Positions 1-6,525 of a stretch of 6,747 bases of DNA are shown one piece after another (position 1 is the stretch's first letter; every line of letters starts with the position of its first letter). The DNA lies in the NCBI GenBank assembly GCA_026709725.1, contig JAPOSK010000383.1, positions 1 to 6,747 on the forward strand, in the 5' to 3' direction. The notes beneath the pieces are model-generated. The model was not told the DNA's origin and ran no database searches. It was given only the letters and a program-made list of their open reading frames with translations. The DNA is from Paracoccaceae bacterium. GTDB lineage: Bacteria; Pseudomonadota; Alphaproteobacteria; Rhodobacterales; Rhodobacteraceae. Position numbers and translations under genes: made by a program.

Positions 1-1930
1 TGAGAATAAGATGGACATAGCCTGTCCGCACACCGTCTTCGGCTTCCTCAAGGATGCGGTCAACGGAATCCTGCAATGCGTTGCTGCCACCTTCACGGGC
101 AAATGTGCAATCGATTCCCAGGACACCCCTGCCAAAATGTTTCATGGTGGCGTCAAACACCGCATTGCAGAGGACCGGTGACTCCATGATTGCCGAGGCA
201 ATCTCATCGCTGTCCTGATCAAGGACATTGTTGAGATTGCCATAGCGTGTCTTGAGACTCATGACCCGACTCTCGCGCAGGGAGTCGATCGGTGGATTGG
301 TCACCTGGCTGAATTTCTGGCGGATGAAATGACTCAATGGACGGTAGAATTCCGACAGAAGGGCCGGGGGTGTGTCATCACCCATTGAGGCCACGGCCTC
401 CTTGCCGGTTTCGGCCATTGGCAGCAGAATGGTCTCGATTTCTTCCAGTGTCAACGCTGCCATTCGTTGACGGATTCGCAACTCCTGACCCCGATGGACT
501 GGAACCTCGGGTTGAGATCCCAGTTCGACATCCACATTTGTGATTTTATTGACAAGCTCGGTGTAGGGTTGGGATGATGCAAGATACGCTTTCAATTCCC
601 TGTCGTGATAGAGTGTCTTGTCCTTCAGGTCCACAGCGATCATCTGACCGGGTCCGAGTGCGCCCTTCTCGATGACGGAGGACTCATCGACCGGCACCAT
701 TCCGCTTTCCGAACCTGCAACCAGCAGACCGCGGTCAGTGACGCAGTAACGGAGTGGTCTGAGACCATTCCTGTCCAGGCCTGCGACAACCCATCGCCCA
801 TCCGTTATGGCCAGGGCAGCCGGTCCATCCCACGGTTCCATGATGGCATTACAATAGTTGTACATGTCCTTCTGAACATCAGGCATTTCGGTTGCGCTGT
901 TCGACCAGGCTTCGGGAATCAGAATTGACTTGCACATCGGCGCGTTGCGGCCGGCCTGGGCCATGATCTCCATCACCGAGTCCAGTGCCGATGAGTCGGA
1001 AGCGCCCCGCTGGACAACGGGCTTGATATCCTCAGCATGATCACCAAAATTCTCTGAAGCCATCTTGATCTCATGACTTCTCAGCCAGTTAAGATTTCCC
1101 TTCAGGGTGTTGATCTCGCCATTATGGGCCAGCATCCGAAACGGCTGTGCCAGCCACCATTGCGGGAATGTGTTGGTCGAATAACGCTGGTGATAAATCG
1201 CAAAGTTCGAAATGAAGCGCGGATCTTTCAGATCCGGGTAGAACTCTGCGACCTGCTCGGCCAGTATCATGCCCTTGTAGACCACCAGTCGGCACGACAG
1301 TGAACAGATGTAGAAATCGGAAATCTGGGCGGCGATGGCCGCTTTCTCAATCTTGCGGCGGATGATGTAAAGGTTACGCTCGAATTCCTCCGGAGCAAGA
1401 CCCTGCCCGTCCGCGATAAGTATCTGCTCGATCTCAGGTCGTGTCGTGCTGGCCTTGTCCCCCAGCACCGCATTGTTAACCGGGACATGGCGCCATCCGT
1501 AAATCCGGTGACCCATGTTGAGAATTTCGGTCTCGACGATTGTGCGACATGTTTCCTGCGCATCGAAGTCGGTGCGGGGCAAAAATGCCATGCCGACCGC
1601 GATGGACCTGTCCCCACTCGGCGTGTTGCCGGTGCGGCGGATCTGCTCAAGGAAAAAGTCCTGCGGGATCTGTGTCATGATCCCGGCCCCATCACCGGTC
1701 TTGCCGTCGGCATCGACAGCGCCACGGTGCCAGACGGCCTTCAGTGCTGTAATGCCATAGTCAACAACCTGCCGTGAGGGCTCGGCATCAATTGATGCAA
1801 TGAGTCCAACACCACAGGAATCATGCTCATCCCCGAACCGGTAGAGGCCCCTGGCAGCCAGCTCTCGCCGCCTTCCATCCATTGCGGCCACTGAATTCAC
1901 ATCAGGGGGCATACGACTCAACTCCGACAT
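1..1930 (-). CDS. gltB: Glutamate synthase (NADPH) large subunit, N-terminal part (cut by window edge)
   Basis: This is the large (alpha) subunit of bacterial glutamate synthase, which hydrolyses glutamine and passes the ammonia to 2-oxoglutarate to make glutamate in the cytoplasm. Only 643 of roughly 1,500 residues are present; the frame stays open to the left edge. The N-terminus is a class II (Ntn-hydrolase) glutaminase domain: the motif EHDSCGVG places the catalytic nucleophile at Cys39, implying a 38-residue propeptide that is cleaved off. HNGEINTLKGN supplies Asn270-Gly271 (232-233 in mature numbering), matching the known oxyanion-hole residues. LDRNGLRPLRY lies at 385-395 and MGDDTP at 516-521. 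NPPID (545-549) marks the start of the central domain. The FMN and 2-oxoglutarate site and the 3Fe-4S cysteines would lie outside the window. The ATG start has a GAGAGG ribosome site overlapping the gltD stop codon, and the intergenic gap is 10 bases, so the two genes are surely cotranscribed and probably translationally coupled. Confidence 0.97.
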   Translation of the reverse strand, partial: MSELSRMPPDVNSVAAMDGRRRELAARGLYRFGDEHDSCGVGLIASIDAEPSRQVVDYGITALKAVWHRGAVDADGKTGDGAGIMTQIPQDFFLEQIRRTGNTPSGDRSIAVGMAFLPRTDFDAQETCRTIVETEILNMGHRIYGWRHVPVNNAVLGDKASTTRPEIEQILIADGQGLAPEEFERNLYIIRRKIEKAAIAAQISDFYICSLSCRLVVYKGMILAEQVAEFYPDLKDPRFISNFAIYHQRYSTNTFPQWWLAQPFRMLAHNGEINTLKGNLNWLRSHEIKMASENFGDHAEDIKPVVQRGASDSSALDSVMEIMAQAGRNAPMCKSILIPEAWSNSATEMPDVQKDMYNYCNAIMEPWDGPAALAITDGRWVVAGLDRNGLRPLRYCVTDRGLLVAGSESGMVPVDESSVIEKGALGPGQMIAVDLKDKTLYHDRELKAYLASSQPYTELVNKITNVDVELGSQPEVPVHRGQELRIRQRMAALTLEEIETILLPMAETGKEAVASMGDDTPPALLSEFYRPLSHFIRQKFSQVTNPPIDSLRESRVMSLKTRYGNLNNVLDQDSDEIASAIMESPVLCNAVFDATMKHFGRGVLGIDCTFAREGGSNALQDSVDRILEEAEDGVRTGYVHLIL

Positions 1931-1946
1931 GATGGACCTCTCACGC
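1931..1946 (-). promoter_or_regulatory. gltB ribosome binding site overlapping the gltD stop
   Basis: On the minus strand GAGAGG begins inside the gltD TGA codon and ends about six bases before the gltB ATG. This arrangement supports the chosen gltB start and suggests translational coupling, which would help keep the two subunits in balanced amounts. Confidence 0.7.
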
Positions 1947-3374
1947 TGCCCTGACTTCGGCGGCAAAGTGCTGCTGCAGAATTGCTTCGGCAGCCTCCCG
2001 TCCGTCCCGGATTGCCCAGACAACCAGACTGGCACCCCGAACAATATCACCCGCTGCATAAACGCCGGGCATGCTGGTCGCGTGGGACAGGAAATTGGCC
2101 TTGACTGTGCCCCAATTGGTAAACTCAAGATCCCTGATATCCCACTGGCTGGCCAGATCTTCCGGCTCAAAACCGAGTGCCATGATCACCATATCCGCAT
2201 CAATTGACGTATCGGCATCCGGGATCGCCTCAATCGCACGTCGACCGGACGGATCATGACCCGACAGCCGCATGCAGGAGACACGGACACTGCTGACAGT
2301 GTCTTCGCCGGCAAATGACCGTGGCGCGGACAGCCAGATGAACTTGACGCCCTCCTCCTCGGCATTGAGGACTTCGCGCCGGGAGCCCGGCATATTCGCG
2401 CGGTCACGACGATAGAGGCAGGTTACGCTCCTGGCACCCTGCCGGACAGCAGTGCGGACGCAATCCATGGCCGTGTCACCGCCGCCAACAACAACCACAT
2501 TCTTGTCAGCAGCATCCAGCGTTCCATCGTCAAACGCGGGAACAGCATCACCAAAACCCTTGCGATTGGATGCAAGAAGATAGTCAATGGCCTGCACGAC
2601 ACCCCCGATCCCAACACCCGGGCACATCAGTGCACGATGCCTGTAGACGCCGGTGGCAATGATCACAGAATCATGGCGCGCCCGGACTTCAGAAAAAGGC
2701 AGATCCGGACCCACATCACAATTGAGAACAAACTCGACCCCGCCATCCTCAATCTGCCGCACGCGTTGCATGACGATGGGTTTTTCAAGTTTGAAGCCGG
2801 GGATGCCGTAAGTGAGCAAGCCGCCGGCCCGGTCATGGCGATCATAAACCACAACCCTGACTCCCTTGCGGCGCAGGAGATCCGCAGCGGCCAACCCGGC
2901 TGGACCTGCTCCGATGATCCCCACCGAGTGGGCAAGTTCGACGCGGGGCCTGATGGGCGCAACCCAGTTTTCCTTCCACGCCATATCCGTCAGGTATTTT
3001 TCAACAGCACCGATGGTCACCGTTCCGTGCCCTGATTGCTCAACAACACAATTGCCTTCACAGAGCCGATCCTGCGGGCAGATACGCCCACATATTTCGG
3101 GAAATGTGTTGGTCTGCTGGCTGAGCTCATAGGCTTCCCGATAACGACCTTCCGCCGTCAGACGAAGCCAGTCAGGGATATTGTTATGCAGTGGACAATG
3201 GGTCTGGCAATACGGTACCCCGCACTGCGAGCACCGGCTGGCCTGCATGGATGCGCCATTCGGAGGATAATCTCCATAGATCTCCCCGAAATCCTTCCGC
3301 CTGTTGCGCGCTGAACGTTTGTCAGGCATAGACGAATCCACAAGGTGGAATGTAAGCATACGACTGTGCGGCAT
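1941..3374 (-). CDS. gltD: Glutamate synthase (NADPH) small subunit
   Basis: This is the beta subunit of glutamate synthase: it oxidises NADPH on FAD and sends electrons through 4Fe-4S clusters to the large subunit. The protein is 477 residues, normal for the family. Two N-terminal cysteine clusters are intact, C48/C51/C56/C60 (CSQCGVPYCQTHC) and C95/C99/C105/C109 (CGRICPQDRLCEGNC); they hold the 4Fe-4S centres. The FAD-binding Rossmann motif GAGPAG is at 155-160, the NADPH-binding motif GGGDTAMD at 297-304, and the C-terminal FAD motif AAGD at 440-443. I chose the ATG at 3374 because AGGG lies 7 bases upstream and the N-terminus (MPHSRMLTF) has the Azospirillum-type form; an in-frame TTG two codons upstream (3380) is possible but less likely. 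It is the first gene of the operon, with gltB following after 10 bases. Related FAD/NADPH subunits exist in PreT/DPYD-like enzymes, but the adjoining gltB settles the identity. Confidence 0.97.
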   Translation of the reverse strand: MPHSRMLTFHLVDSSMPDKRSARNRRKDFGEIYGDYPPNGASMQASRCSQCGVPYCQTHCPLHNNIPDWLRLTAEGRYREAYELSQQTNTFPEICGRICPQDRLCEGNCVVEQSGHGTVTIGAVEKYLTDMAWKENWVAPIRPRVELAHSVGIIGAGPAGLAAADLLRRKGVRVVVYDRHDRAGGLLTYGIPGFKLEKPIVMQRVRQIEDGGVEFVLNCDVGPDLPFSEVRARHDSVIIATGVYRHRALMCPGVGIGGVVQAIDYLLASNRKGFGDAVPAFDDGTLDAADKNVVVVGGGDTAMDCVRTAVRQGARSVTCLYRRDRANMPGSRREVLNAEEEGVKFIWLSAPRSFAGEDTVSSVRVSCMRLSGHDPSGRRAIEAIPDADTSIDADMVIMALGFEPEDLASQWDIRDLEFTNWGTVKANFLSHATSMPGVYAAGDIVRGASLVVWAIRDGREAAEAILQQHFAAEVRAA

Positions 3375-3444
3375 GAGCAAACCCTGAGATCATGAGGGAA
3401 GCTGTGGATATCGGGTTTGGGGCAGCAGGAAAAGACAGAATCTA

Positions 3445-3453
3445 TGATATATT
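3445..3453 (+). promoter_or_regulatory. Second candidate extended -10 upstream of uppP
   Basis: TGATATATT matches the extended -10 form at eight of nine positions and sits in a 13-base block (3443-3455) that agrees at 11 of 13 positions with the block around the proximal -10 (3518-3530). If used, transcription would begin near 3460 and give a leader of about 84 bases. It may be an alternative promoter or chance similarity in AT-rich DNA. Confidence 0.25.
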
Positions 3454-3519
3454 ATTTCGACCGAATACCGAGGTAATCAGTAGATATGGATATATGGCAC
3501 AAGATAATGTCATATTGTA

Positions 3520-3528
3520 TGATATAAT
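3520..3528 (+). promoter_or_regulatory. Extended -10 element for uppP
   Basis: TGATATAAT is a perfect match to the extended -10 consensus TGnTATAAT. Transcription would start near 3535, leaving a leader of only about nine bases before the uppP ATG at 3544. No good -35 hexamer lies 16-18 bases upstream, which fits an extended -10 promoter. The very short leader and weak Shine-Dalgarno suggest near-leaderless translation from this start. This is consensus matching only. Confidence 0.5.
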
Positions 3529-3543
3529 ACCTGGCAGTTAAGA

Positions 3544-4344
3544 ATGTCACTCCTGCCATTATTGATCCTGGGGCTTGTGCAGGGGGCGACTGAATTCCTG
3601 CCGATCTCATCCTCTGGCCATCTCGTCCTTGTCTCAATGTTTCACCCTGACTGGGATCAGGGCCACCTCATAGATGCCGCTGCACATCTTGGCACGCTTG
3701 TTGCGGTGGTGATTGCATTCCGACGGGATCTCCATGAGCTGCTCATTGATGCCGCTGCCATTCTGAGGGGCAGACAGGATGCAGCCCGGTCATGGCTTGT
3801 GGTTCATCTGGCTCTGGCCACGATCCCGGTTGCTGTTGCCGGACTCATTCTCCACATGACCGGTGCGATCACCATCGTGCGGAACATCACTGCGATCGGG
3901 ACGACAACATTGACCTTTGGCCTGGTCCTCTATCTTGCTGATCGGCTCGGCAGCCAGGACAAAACGCTCCGTGAACTCGGCTGGCGCAGCGCCCTCATCA
4001 TTGGCATCTTTCAGGTCCTGTCCCTTGTTCCCGGAACATCACGATCCGGAATAACAATCACCGCTGGCCGCATGCTGGGATATGGTCGGCAGGATGCGAT
4101 CAAGATCTCAATCCTGCTGTCAATTCCGACAATCATTCTGGTCAGCCTGTTTTCGCTTTCCAGCATGACATACCGATTCGACCTCACGGCACTGGCTGCC
4201 GCCGGTCTGGTTGCCGGAATCTCCTTCATCGTCGGTCTCTGCGTGATCTCCCTTCTGCTCCGGCTGCACAGGACTGTGAGCTTCACCCCCTATGTTATCT
4301 ATCGGGTGATCCTTGGCTCAGTGTTGCTGGCACTCGCCTGGTGA
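3544..4344 (+). CDS. uppP: Undecaprenyl-diphosphatase (UppP/BacA)
   Basis: This integral inner-membrane enzyme removes one phosphate from undecaprenyl diphosphate, regenerating the lipid carrier used for peptidoglycan and other surface polymers; overproduction is known to give bacitracin resistance. The protein is 266 residues, the usual size, with about eight hydrophobic membrane or re-entrant segments. Motif 1 is GLVQGATEFLPISSSGHL (10-27), with Glu17 and His26 as the expected catalytic or metal residues. Motif 2 is PGTSRSG (163-169), with Arg167 as the phosphate-binding arginine. The first acidic residue of the E. coli-type EGxTEF motif is Gln13 here, a variant I know from many UppP proteins, so loss of function is not implied. 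The ATG start is supported by the correctly placed N-terminal motif. The ribosome site is weak (AAGA immediately before ATG). It stands alone, divergent from gltDB and convergent with the NDUFA9-like gene. Confidence 0.96.
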   Translation: MSLLPLLILGLVQGATEFLPISSSGHLVLVSMFHPDWDQGHLIDAAAHLGTLVAVVIAFRRDLHELLIDAAAILRGRQDAARSWLVVHLALATIPVAVAGLILHMTGAITIVRNITAIGTTTLTFGLVLYLADRLGSQDKTLRELGWRSALIIGIFQVLSLVPGTSRSGITITAGRMLGYGRQDAIKISILLSIPTIILVSLFSLSSMTYRFDLTALAAAGLVAGISFIVGLCVISLLLRLHRTVSFTPYVIYRVILGSVLLALAW

Positions 4345-4516
4345 GAATCGGATTGCGGACATCGCAAACCAGCCGGATCCGGTCACTGTCGAGCAAAAAT
4401 TGCGGTGTCTCCGGGACAGGTCGGATCACCCGATCTCACTGCTTTGCGAAATACGTGCGAACCCGAACAAGGGGCGGGATGCCGCCGTCGTTCCTGATCC
4501 GGTCATAATCACGTCA

Positions 4517-4545
4517 CATATCCATACCATGCCCATATCCATGCC
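4517..4545. repeat. Short tandem direct repeat, 17-base period
   Basis: CATATCCATACC (4517-4528) is repeated as CATATCCATGCC (4534-4545), matching at 11 of 12 positions and offset by 17 bases. Only two copies are seen, and the intervening bases do not continue the match to a third unit. No function is evident. Confidence 0.5.
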
Positions 4546-4591
4546 ACGGATTCGCACATTGTGTGGCCTGTATGACTGGCTGTTGAGACAA

Positions 4592-4613
4592 GGCGGGGAG
4601 TGAGCCGCCCGCC
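4592..4613 (-). terminator. Candidate hairpin terminator between convergent genes
   Basis: GGCGGG (4592-4597) pairs with CCCGCC (4608-4613) around a 10-base loop. Read on the minus strand, downstream of the NDUFA9-like stop, the stem is followed by TTGTCTC, a weak T-rich tail; on the plus strand no T-tract follows. It could end transcription of the NDUFA9-like gene and block readthrough from uppP, but the tail is too poor for a confident intrinsic terminator. Confidence 0.3.
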
Positions 4614-4654
4614 CCGGGTTCGCTGCCCCCGCAGTTGTCCTGACGTGATACGTC

Positions 4655-5653
4655 TCAGCTGTCACCATTCATTGTGTTCAGGCTCTGAGCGGACTCGTGG
4701 ATCGCCGTATACTGCCCTGCCGGTCGGAAGCGATAGAGATATCCTTCAATGATTCCGTCCATGGCCTTGGGTTCGATACCGAGTTCCGCAAACCCGGCTG
4801 CATCCGGAGCGACAATCGTATCGGATTGCAGCATGGTGACCTGATCTCGGGTCAGAATCGTATTGATAAAGACATGGCCGCTGAGCAGTTGCAGAATATC
4901 GAGTTTTGTTGCCATGATTCTCGCCATCCAGAAAGGAAGATCCAGAGTCATTCGACGCCGGCGAATGCAATGCAGCATCGAAGTGATTATGTCCCTGAAG
5001 GACAGAATGTCAGGACCGCCGAGTTCATAGATGCCGCCGAGAGTGTCACTGGATACTGCCCGCACAGCAGCCCGGGCCACATCATCAGCATAAACCGGCT
5101 GGAACAGTGTGTTCGCCCCGACAAGCGGGATCACGGGTGCCATGCGGGCCATGGCGGCGAATTTATTGAGAAACTGGTCCTCATTACCAAAGACCACTGA
5201 TGGGCGCAGGATTGTCGCGGACGGGAATGCGTCAAGAACGACTCGCTCACCCTCCGCCTTGGTCCTGGCATACGCACTCGGACTGTCAGGATCGGCACCG
5301 ATTGCCGAAAGCTGGACAAGGCGCGTGACCCCATGTGCCGCCGCATGCCTGGCAATGCTGTCGGCTCCCCGGCGATGGAGTCCGGTAAACTTCTGTCGGG
5401 ATGATTCTGCAAGGATACCGACACAATTGATGACCGCATCTGACGAAACGACGGCATCCCGTACGGACTGATCAAAGCGGATATTGGCGAGCACAGGTTC
5501 AACCTGACCCGGCGCACCATAGGTTCTTACAAACCCCGCTTCATTCGGATTCCTGACAGCGACCCTGACACGCCAACCCTCTCTTGCAAGCCGCCACGTG
5601 ATATATCTGCCGATAAATCCTGAACCGCCAAAGACGGTTGCAATACCTGCCAA
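4655..5653 (-). CDS. Complex I NDUFA9-like atypical SDR, NAD(P)-binding protein
   Basis: This 332-residue protein is an atypical short-chain dehydrogenase of the NDUFA9 type. In mitochondria and some alphaproteobacteria NDUFA9 is an accessory subunit of NADH:ubiquinone oxidoreductase that binds NADPH without clear catalysis; the role here is inferred from the family. The Rossmann motif GGSGFIG is at 9-15. Arg34, after the second strand (VAVRNP), fits NADP(H) preference. INCVGIL is at 75-81, SAIGAD at 116-121, and YARTK gives a Tyr128/Lys132 pair. LRPSVVFG (149-156) and the family-typical QPVYADDVA (185-193) follow. No signal peptide is seen; the C-terminal third has hydrophobic patches that may contact membrane. 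The start is TTG: an in-frame TGA lies two codons upstream, no ATG is available before the Rossmann fold, and GGGAG sits 8 bases before the TTG. It is monocistronic here, convergent with uppP. A generic sugar-epimerase-like SDR is the main alternative. Confidence 0.88.
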   Translation of the reverse strand: MAGIATVFGGSGFIGRYITWRLAREGWRVRVAVRNPNEAGFVRTYGAPGQVEPVLANIRFDQSVRDAVVSSDAVINCVGILAESSRQKFTGLHRRGADSIARHAAAHGVTRLVQLSAIGADPDSPSAYARTKAEGERVVLDAFPSATILRPSVVFGNEDQFLNKFAAMARMAPVIPLVGANTLFQPVYADDVARAAVRAVSSDTLGGIYELGGPDILSFRDIITSMLHCIRRRRMTLDLPFWMARIMATKLDILQLLSGHVFINTILTRDQVTMLQSDTIVAPDAAGFAELGIEPKAMDGIIEGYLYRFRPAGQYTAIHESAQSLNTMNGDS

Positions 5654-6064
5654 GGATCAAGCTCCCAAATGTTTCGATCATGCCCATTCTAGAGACTTCG
5701 GGCAGAAAAGAAAAATCACAGCAGGGACAGGGGAAATCCGACTGATGCACAGCAACAGGACTGAATTCTTCTGGCGATACTCAAGCCCATCCCATGCCTC
5801 TCCTGAGCGGTATCCTTTCGATTTGGGGCGGCTTTCATCATAGCACTTGGTCGTCGGGCTGTCACGCAGGCCGGATCTGCTGAACACGACGATCCTGCCA
5901 GGAACATTAACGGGCAGACCCGGTTCAGTTTTGGTGTTGTGATGATCTTCTGACCGATGACAGGACCTGACGGACGCGATGGAGGCTGCGCACATCGCCC
6001 CTTTTCCCGTTGCAGGAAGAATTTTTCTTGATACCCTTGGCCGCACATTCGGAAGGATGGTCTT
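5654..6064. other. Gene-poor stretch upstream of the Panacea module
   Basis: These 411 bases separate the starts of two divergently read genes, the NDUFA9-like gene and the Panacea gene. Open frames exist on the minus strand (5678-6046, 5716-6165, 5925-6392), but their translations have an unnatural composition and no recognisable motif; two also run antisense into the Panacea gene. I see no tRNA, no transposase remnant I can name and no clear repeat. It presumably carries both promoters, and could be the edge of an acquired segment or the remains of a decayed gene too eroded to identify. Confidence 0.5.
5686..5691 (-). promoter_or_regulatory. Possible -10 for the NDUFA9-like gene
   Basis: TAGAAT on the minus strand matches TATAAT at five of six positions and lies about 33 bases before the TTG start. 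A poor TTTTCT hexamer is found 17 bases upstream. A 5-bp inverted repeat (TGCCC 5681-5685 / GGGCA 5700-5704) brackets this site and might be an operator. The support is weak. Confidence 0.25.
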
Positions 6065-6067
6065 GTG
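6051..6067 (+). promoter_or_regulatory. Ribosome site and GTG start of the Panacea gene
   Basis: GGAAGGA (6051-6057) is a strong Shine-Dalgarno placed seven bases before GTG at 6065, which decides the start. The nearer ATG (6057-6059) overlaps the ribosome site and reads only Met-Val-Leu before a TGA that overlaps the GTG start, so it cannot start the gene. The next in-frame stop upstream is at 6029, and there is no earlier start codon in frame. Confidence 0.7.
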
Positions 6068-6525
6068 ACGGTTTCGATCCTCTCGGCAGCCGGGCGGCTT
6101 TGTAAAAAGTCAGGTTGGTGTCTGACCAACCTCCAGCTCCAGAAAATGGCGTATTTGGCGCACATGTTTTACATGGGGACGCACGATGGAGAACCGCTTG
6201 TTTCAGGGTCTTTTGAAGCCTGGGATCTGGGTCCGGTTCACCCTGATCTTTATCATGCTGTAAGAAGGCACGGAAATGCTTCCGTAGAGCGCAAAACACT
6301 TGGTCTCTATTCCGATGTTCCATCTGACCACCCCGGGGCTCGTTTCCTCGACGACGCAGTGACCGGATTGCCAGGCGGAAGGTTTGTCGCAATCACGCAC
6401 TGGGAAAAGGGGCATGGGCAAAAAACTGCCGCGCGGGCGTTCTGGGAGTCAAGATTCCGAACTCTGACATATTGGATGAATTCAGAGAGCGCCAAAATGC
6501 CGCGAAGCAACAATCCGAGCAGTGA
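6065..6525 (+). CDS. Panacea/DUF4065 (SocA/GepA-like) protein, needs a -1 frameshift
   Basis: The family includes Caulobacter SocA (a proteolytic-adaptor antitoxin), the phage-associated GepA proteins and the PanA antitoxins, which neutralise many unrelated toxins by direct binding in the cytoplasm; the role here is inferred. Conserved segments in the zero frame are LTNLQLQKMAYLAH (20-33), FEAWDLGPVHPDLYH (50-64), FLDD (94-97) and AITHWEKG (109-116). At A_AAG_GGG (6406-6412) the family sequence jumps to the -1 frame, where AWAKN continues directly, then IPNSDILDEFRER, ending at TGA 6523-6525. The shifted product has 153 residues, a normal size. Without the shift, translation runs to 6709 (214 residues), and residues 117-144 look like noise. 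The start is GTG with a strong GGAAGGA. It is either programmed frameshifting, a disabling indel or a sequencing error in the G run. The family assignment is strong; the antitoxin role is tentative. Confidence 0.85.
6406..6412 (+). other. Slippery heptamer A_AAG_GGG / frameshift point in the Panacea gene
   Basis: In the zero frame the codons are GAA AAG GGG CAT. The heptamer A_AAG_GGG has the X_XXY_YYZ form that permits simultaneous -1 slippage of two tRNAs, onto AAA and GGG. Slipping here yields Lys-Gly then Ala-Trp-Ala-Lys, exactly the expected family sequence. The alternative is a lost G from a five-G run (four remain). I see no obviously strong downstream pseudoknot; only a short GC-rich hairpin (GCC-GCGCG-GGC) follows, and a GGCGGAAGG purine stretch lies 25-35 bases upstream, farther than usual for a stimulator. 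Confidence 0.6.

Larger units (their letters stand above)
3375..3543. promoter_or_regulatory. Divergent gltD / uppP promoter region
   Basis: This 169-base spacer separates the divergently transcribed gltDB operon (minus) and uppP (plus). It is clearly more AT-rich than the flanking genes, especially 3440-3530. For uppP there are candidate -10 elements (annotated separately). For gltD I see several TA-rich stretches on the minus strand but no convincing -35/-10 pair, and no TGGCAC-N5-TTGC sigma-54 site on either strand. A near-perfect 14-base palindrome (GTATGATATAATAC, 3517-3530, one mismatched pair) overlaps the proposed uppP -10 and could be an operator, although palindromes arise easily in AT-rich DNA. 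Confidence 0.6.
4345..4654. other. Intergenic spacer between convergent genes
   Basis: These 310 bases lie between the uppP stop and the stop of the NDUFA9-like gene. I find no credible gene: the short open frames on both strands have no recognisable family and no good ribosome sites. The region holds a 10-base palindrome CCGGATCCGG (4373-4382), a short direct repeat (4517-4545), a GC-rich hairpin (4592-4613) and a 5-bp perfect inverted repeat GACGT-gat-ACGTC (4642-4654) immediately after the NDUFA9-like stop. One or both hairpins may end transcription. Confidence 0.6.

Noticed and set aside
337..1777. Several plus-strand open frames opposite gltB (for example 605-928, 1073-1303, 1487-1777)
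   Set aside because: They are antisense to a clearly conserved gltB frame, have no family resemblance, and arise from codon bias in the opposite strand.
1929..3314. Plus- and minus-strand open frames overlapping gltD
   Set aside because: The gltD frame contains every expected cysteine and nucleotide-binding motif over its full length; the others are shadows with no recognisable content.
3495..3547. TGGCAC and TGGCAG motifs resembling the -24 box of a sigma-54 promoter
   Set aside because: Neither is followed at the right distance by the TTGC-type -12 box.
4313..4668. Open frames on both strands in the uppP/NDUFA9-like spacer (4313-4603 plus, 4426-4668 minus)
   Set aside because: No convincing ribosome site, no family resemblance, and overlap with the ends of two well-supported genes.
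5681..5710. Inverted repeat TGCCC/GGGCA next to an A-rich run, resembling a terminator
   Set aside because: The stem is only 5 bp with a 14-base loop, and on neither strand does a T-tract follow it.
6057..6068. ATG-GTC-TTG-TGA mini-ORF overlapping the Panacea GTG start
   Set aside because: It looks like a coupled leader peptide, but the ATG overlaps the ribosome site and has no upstream Shine-Dalgarno of its own, so it is probably chance.
5678..6392. Three minus-strand open frames upstream of and antisense to the Panacea gene
   Set aside because: Their composition is Arg/Ser/Cys-rich and unlike real proteins, and two of them run through the strongly conserved Panacea N-terminus in the opposite direction.
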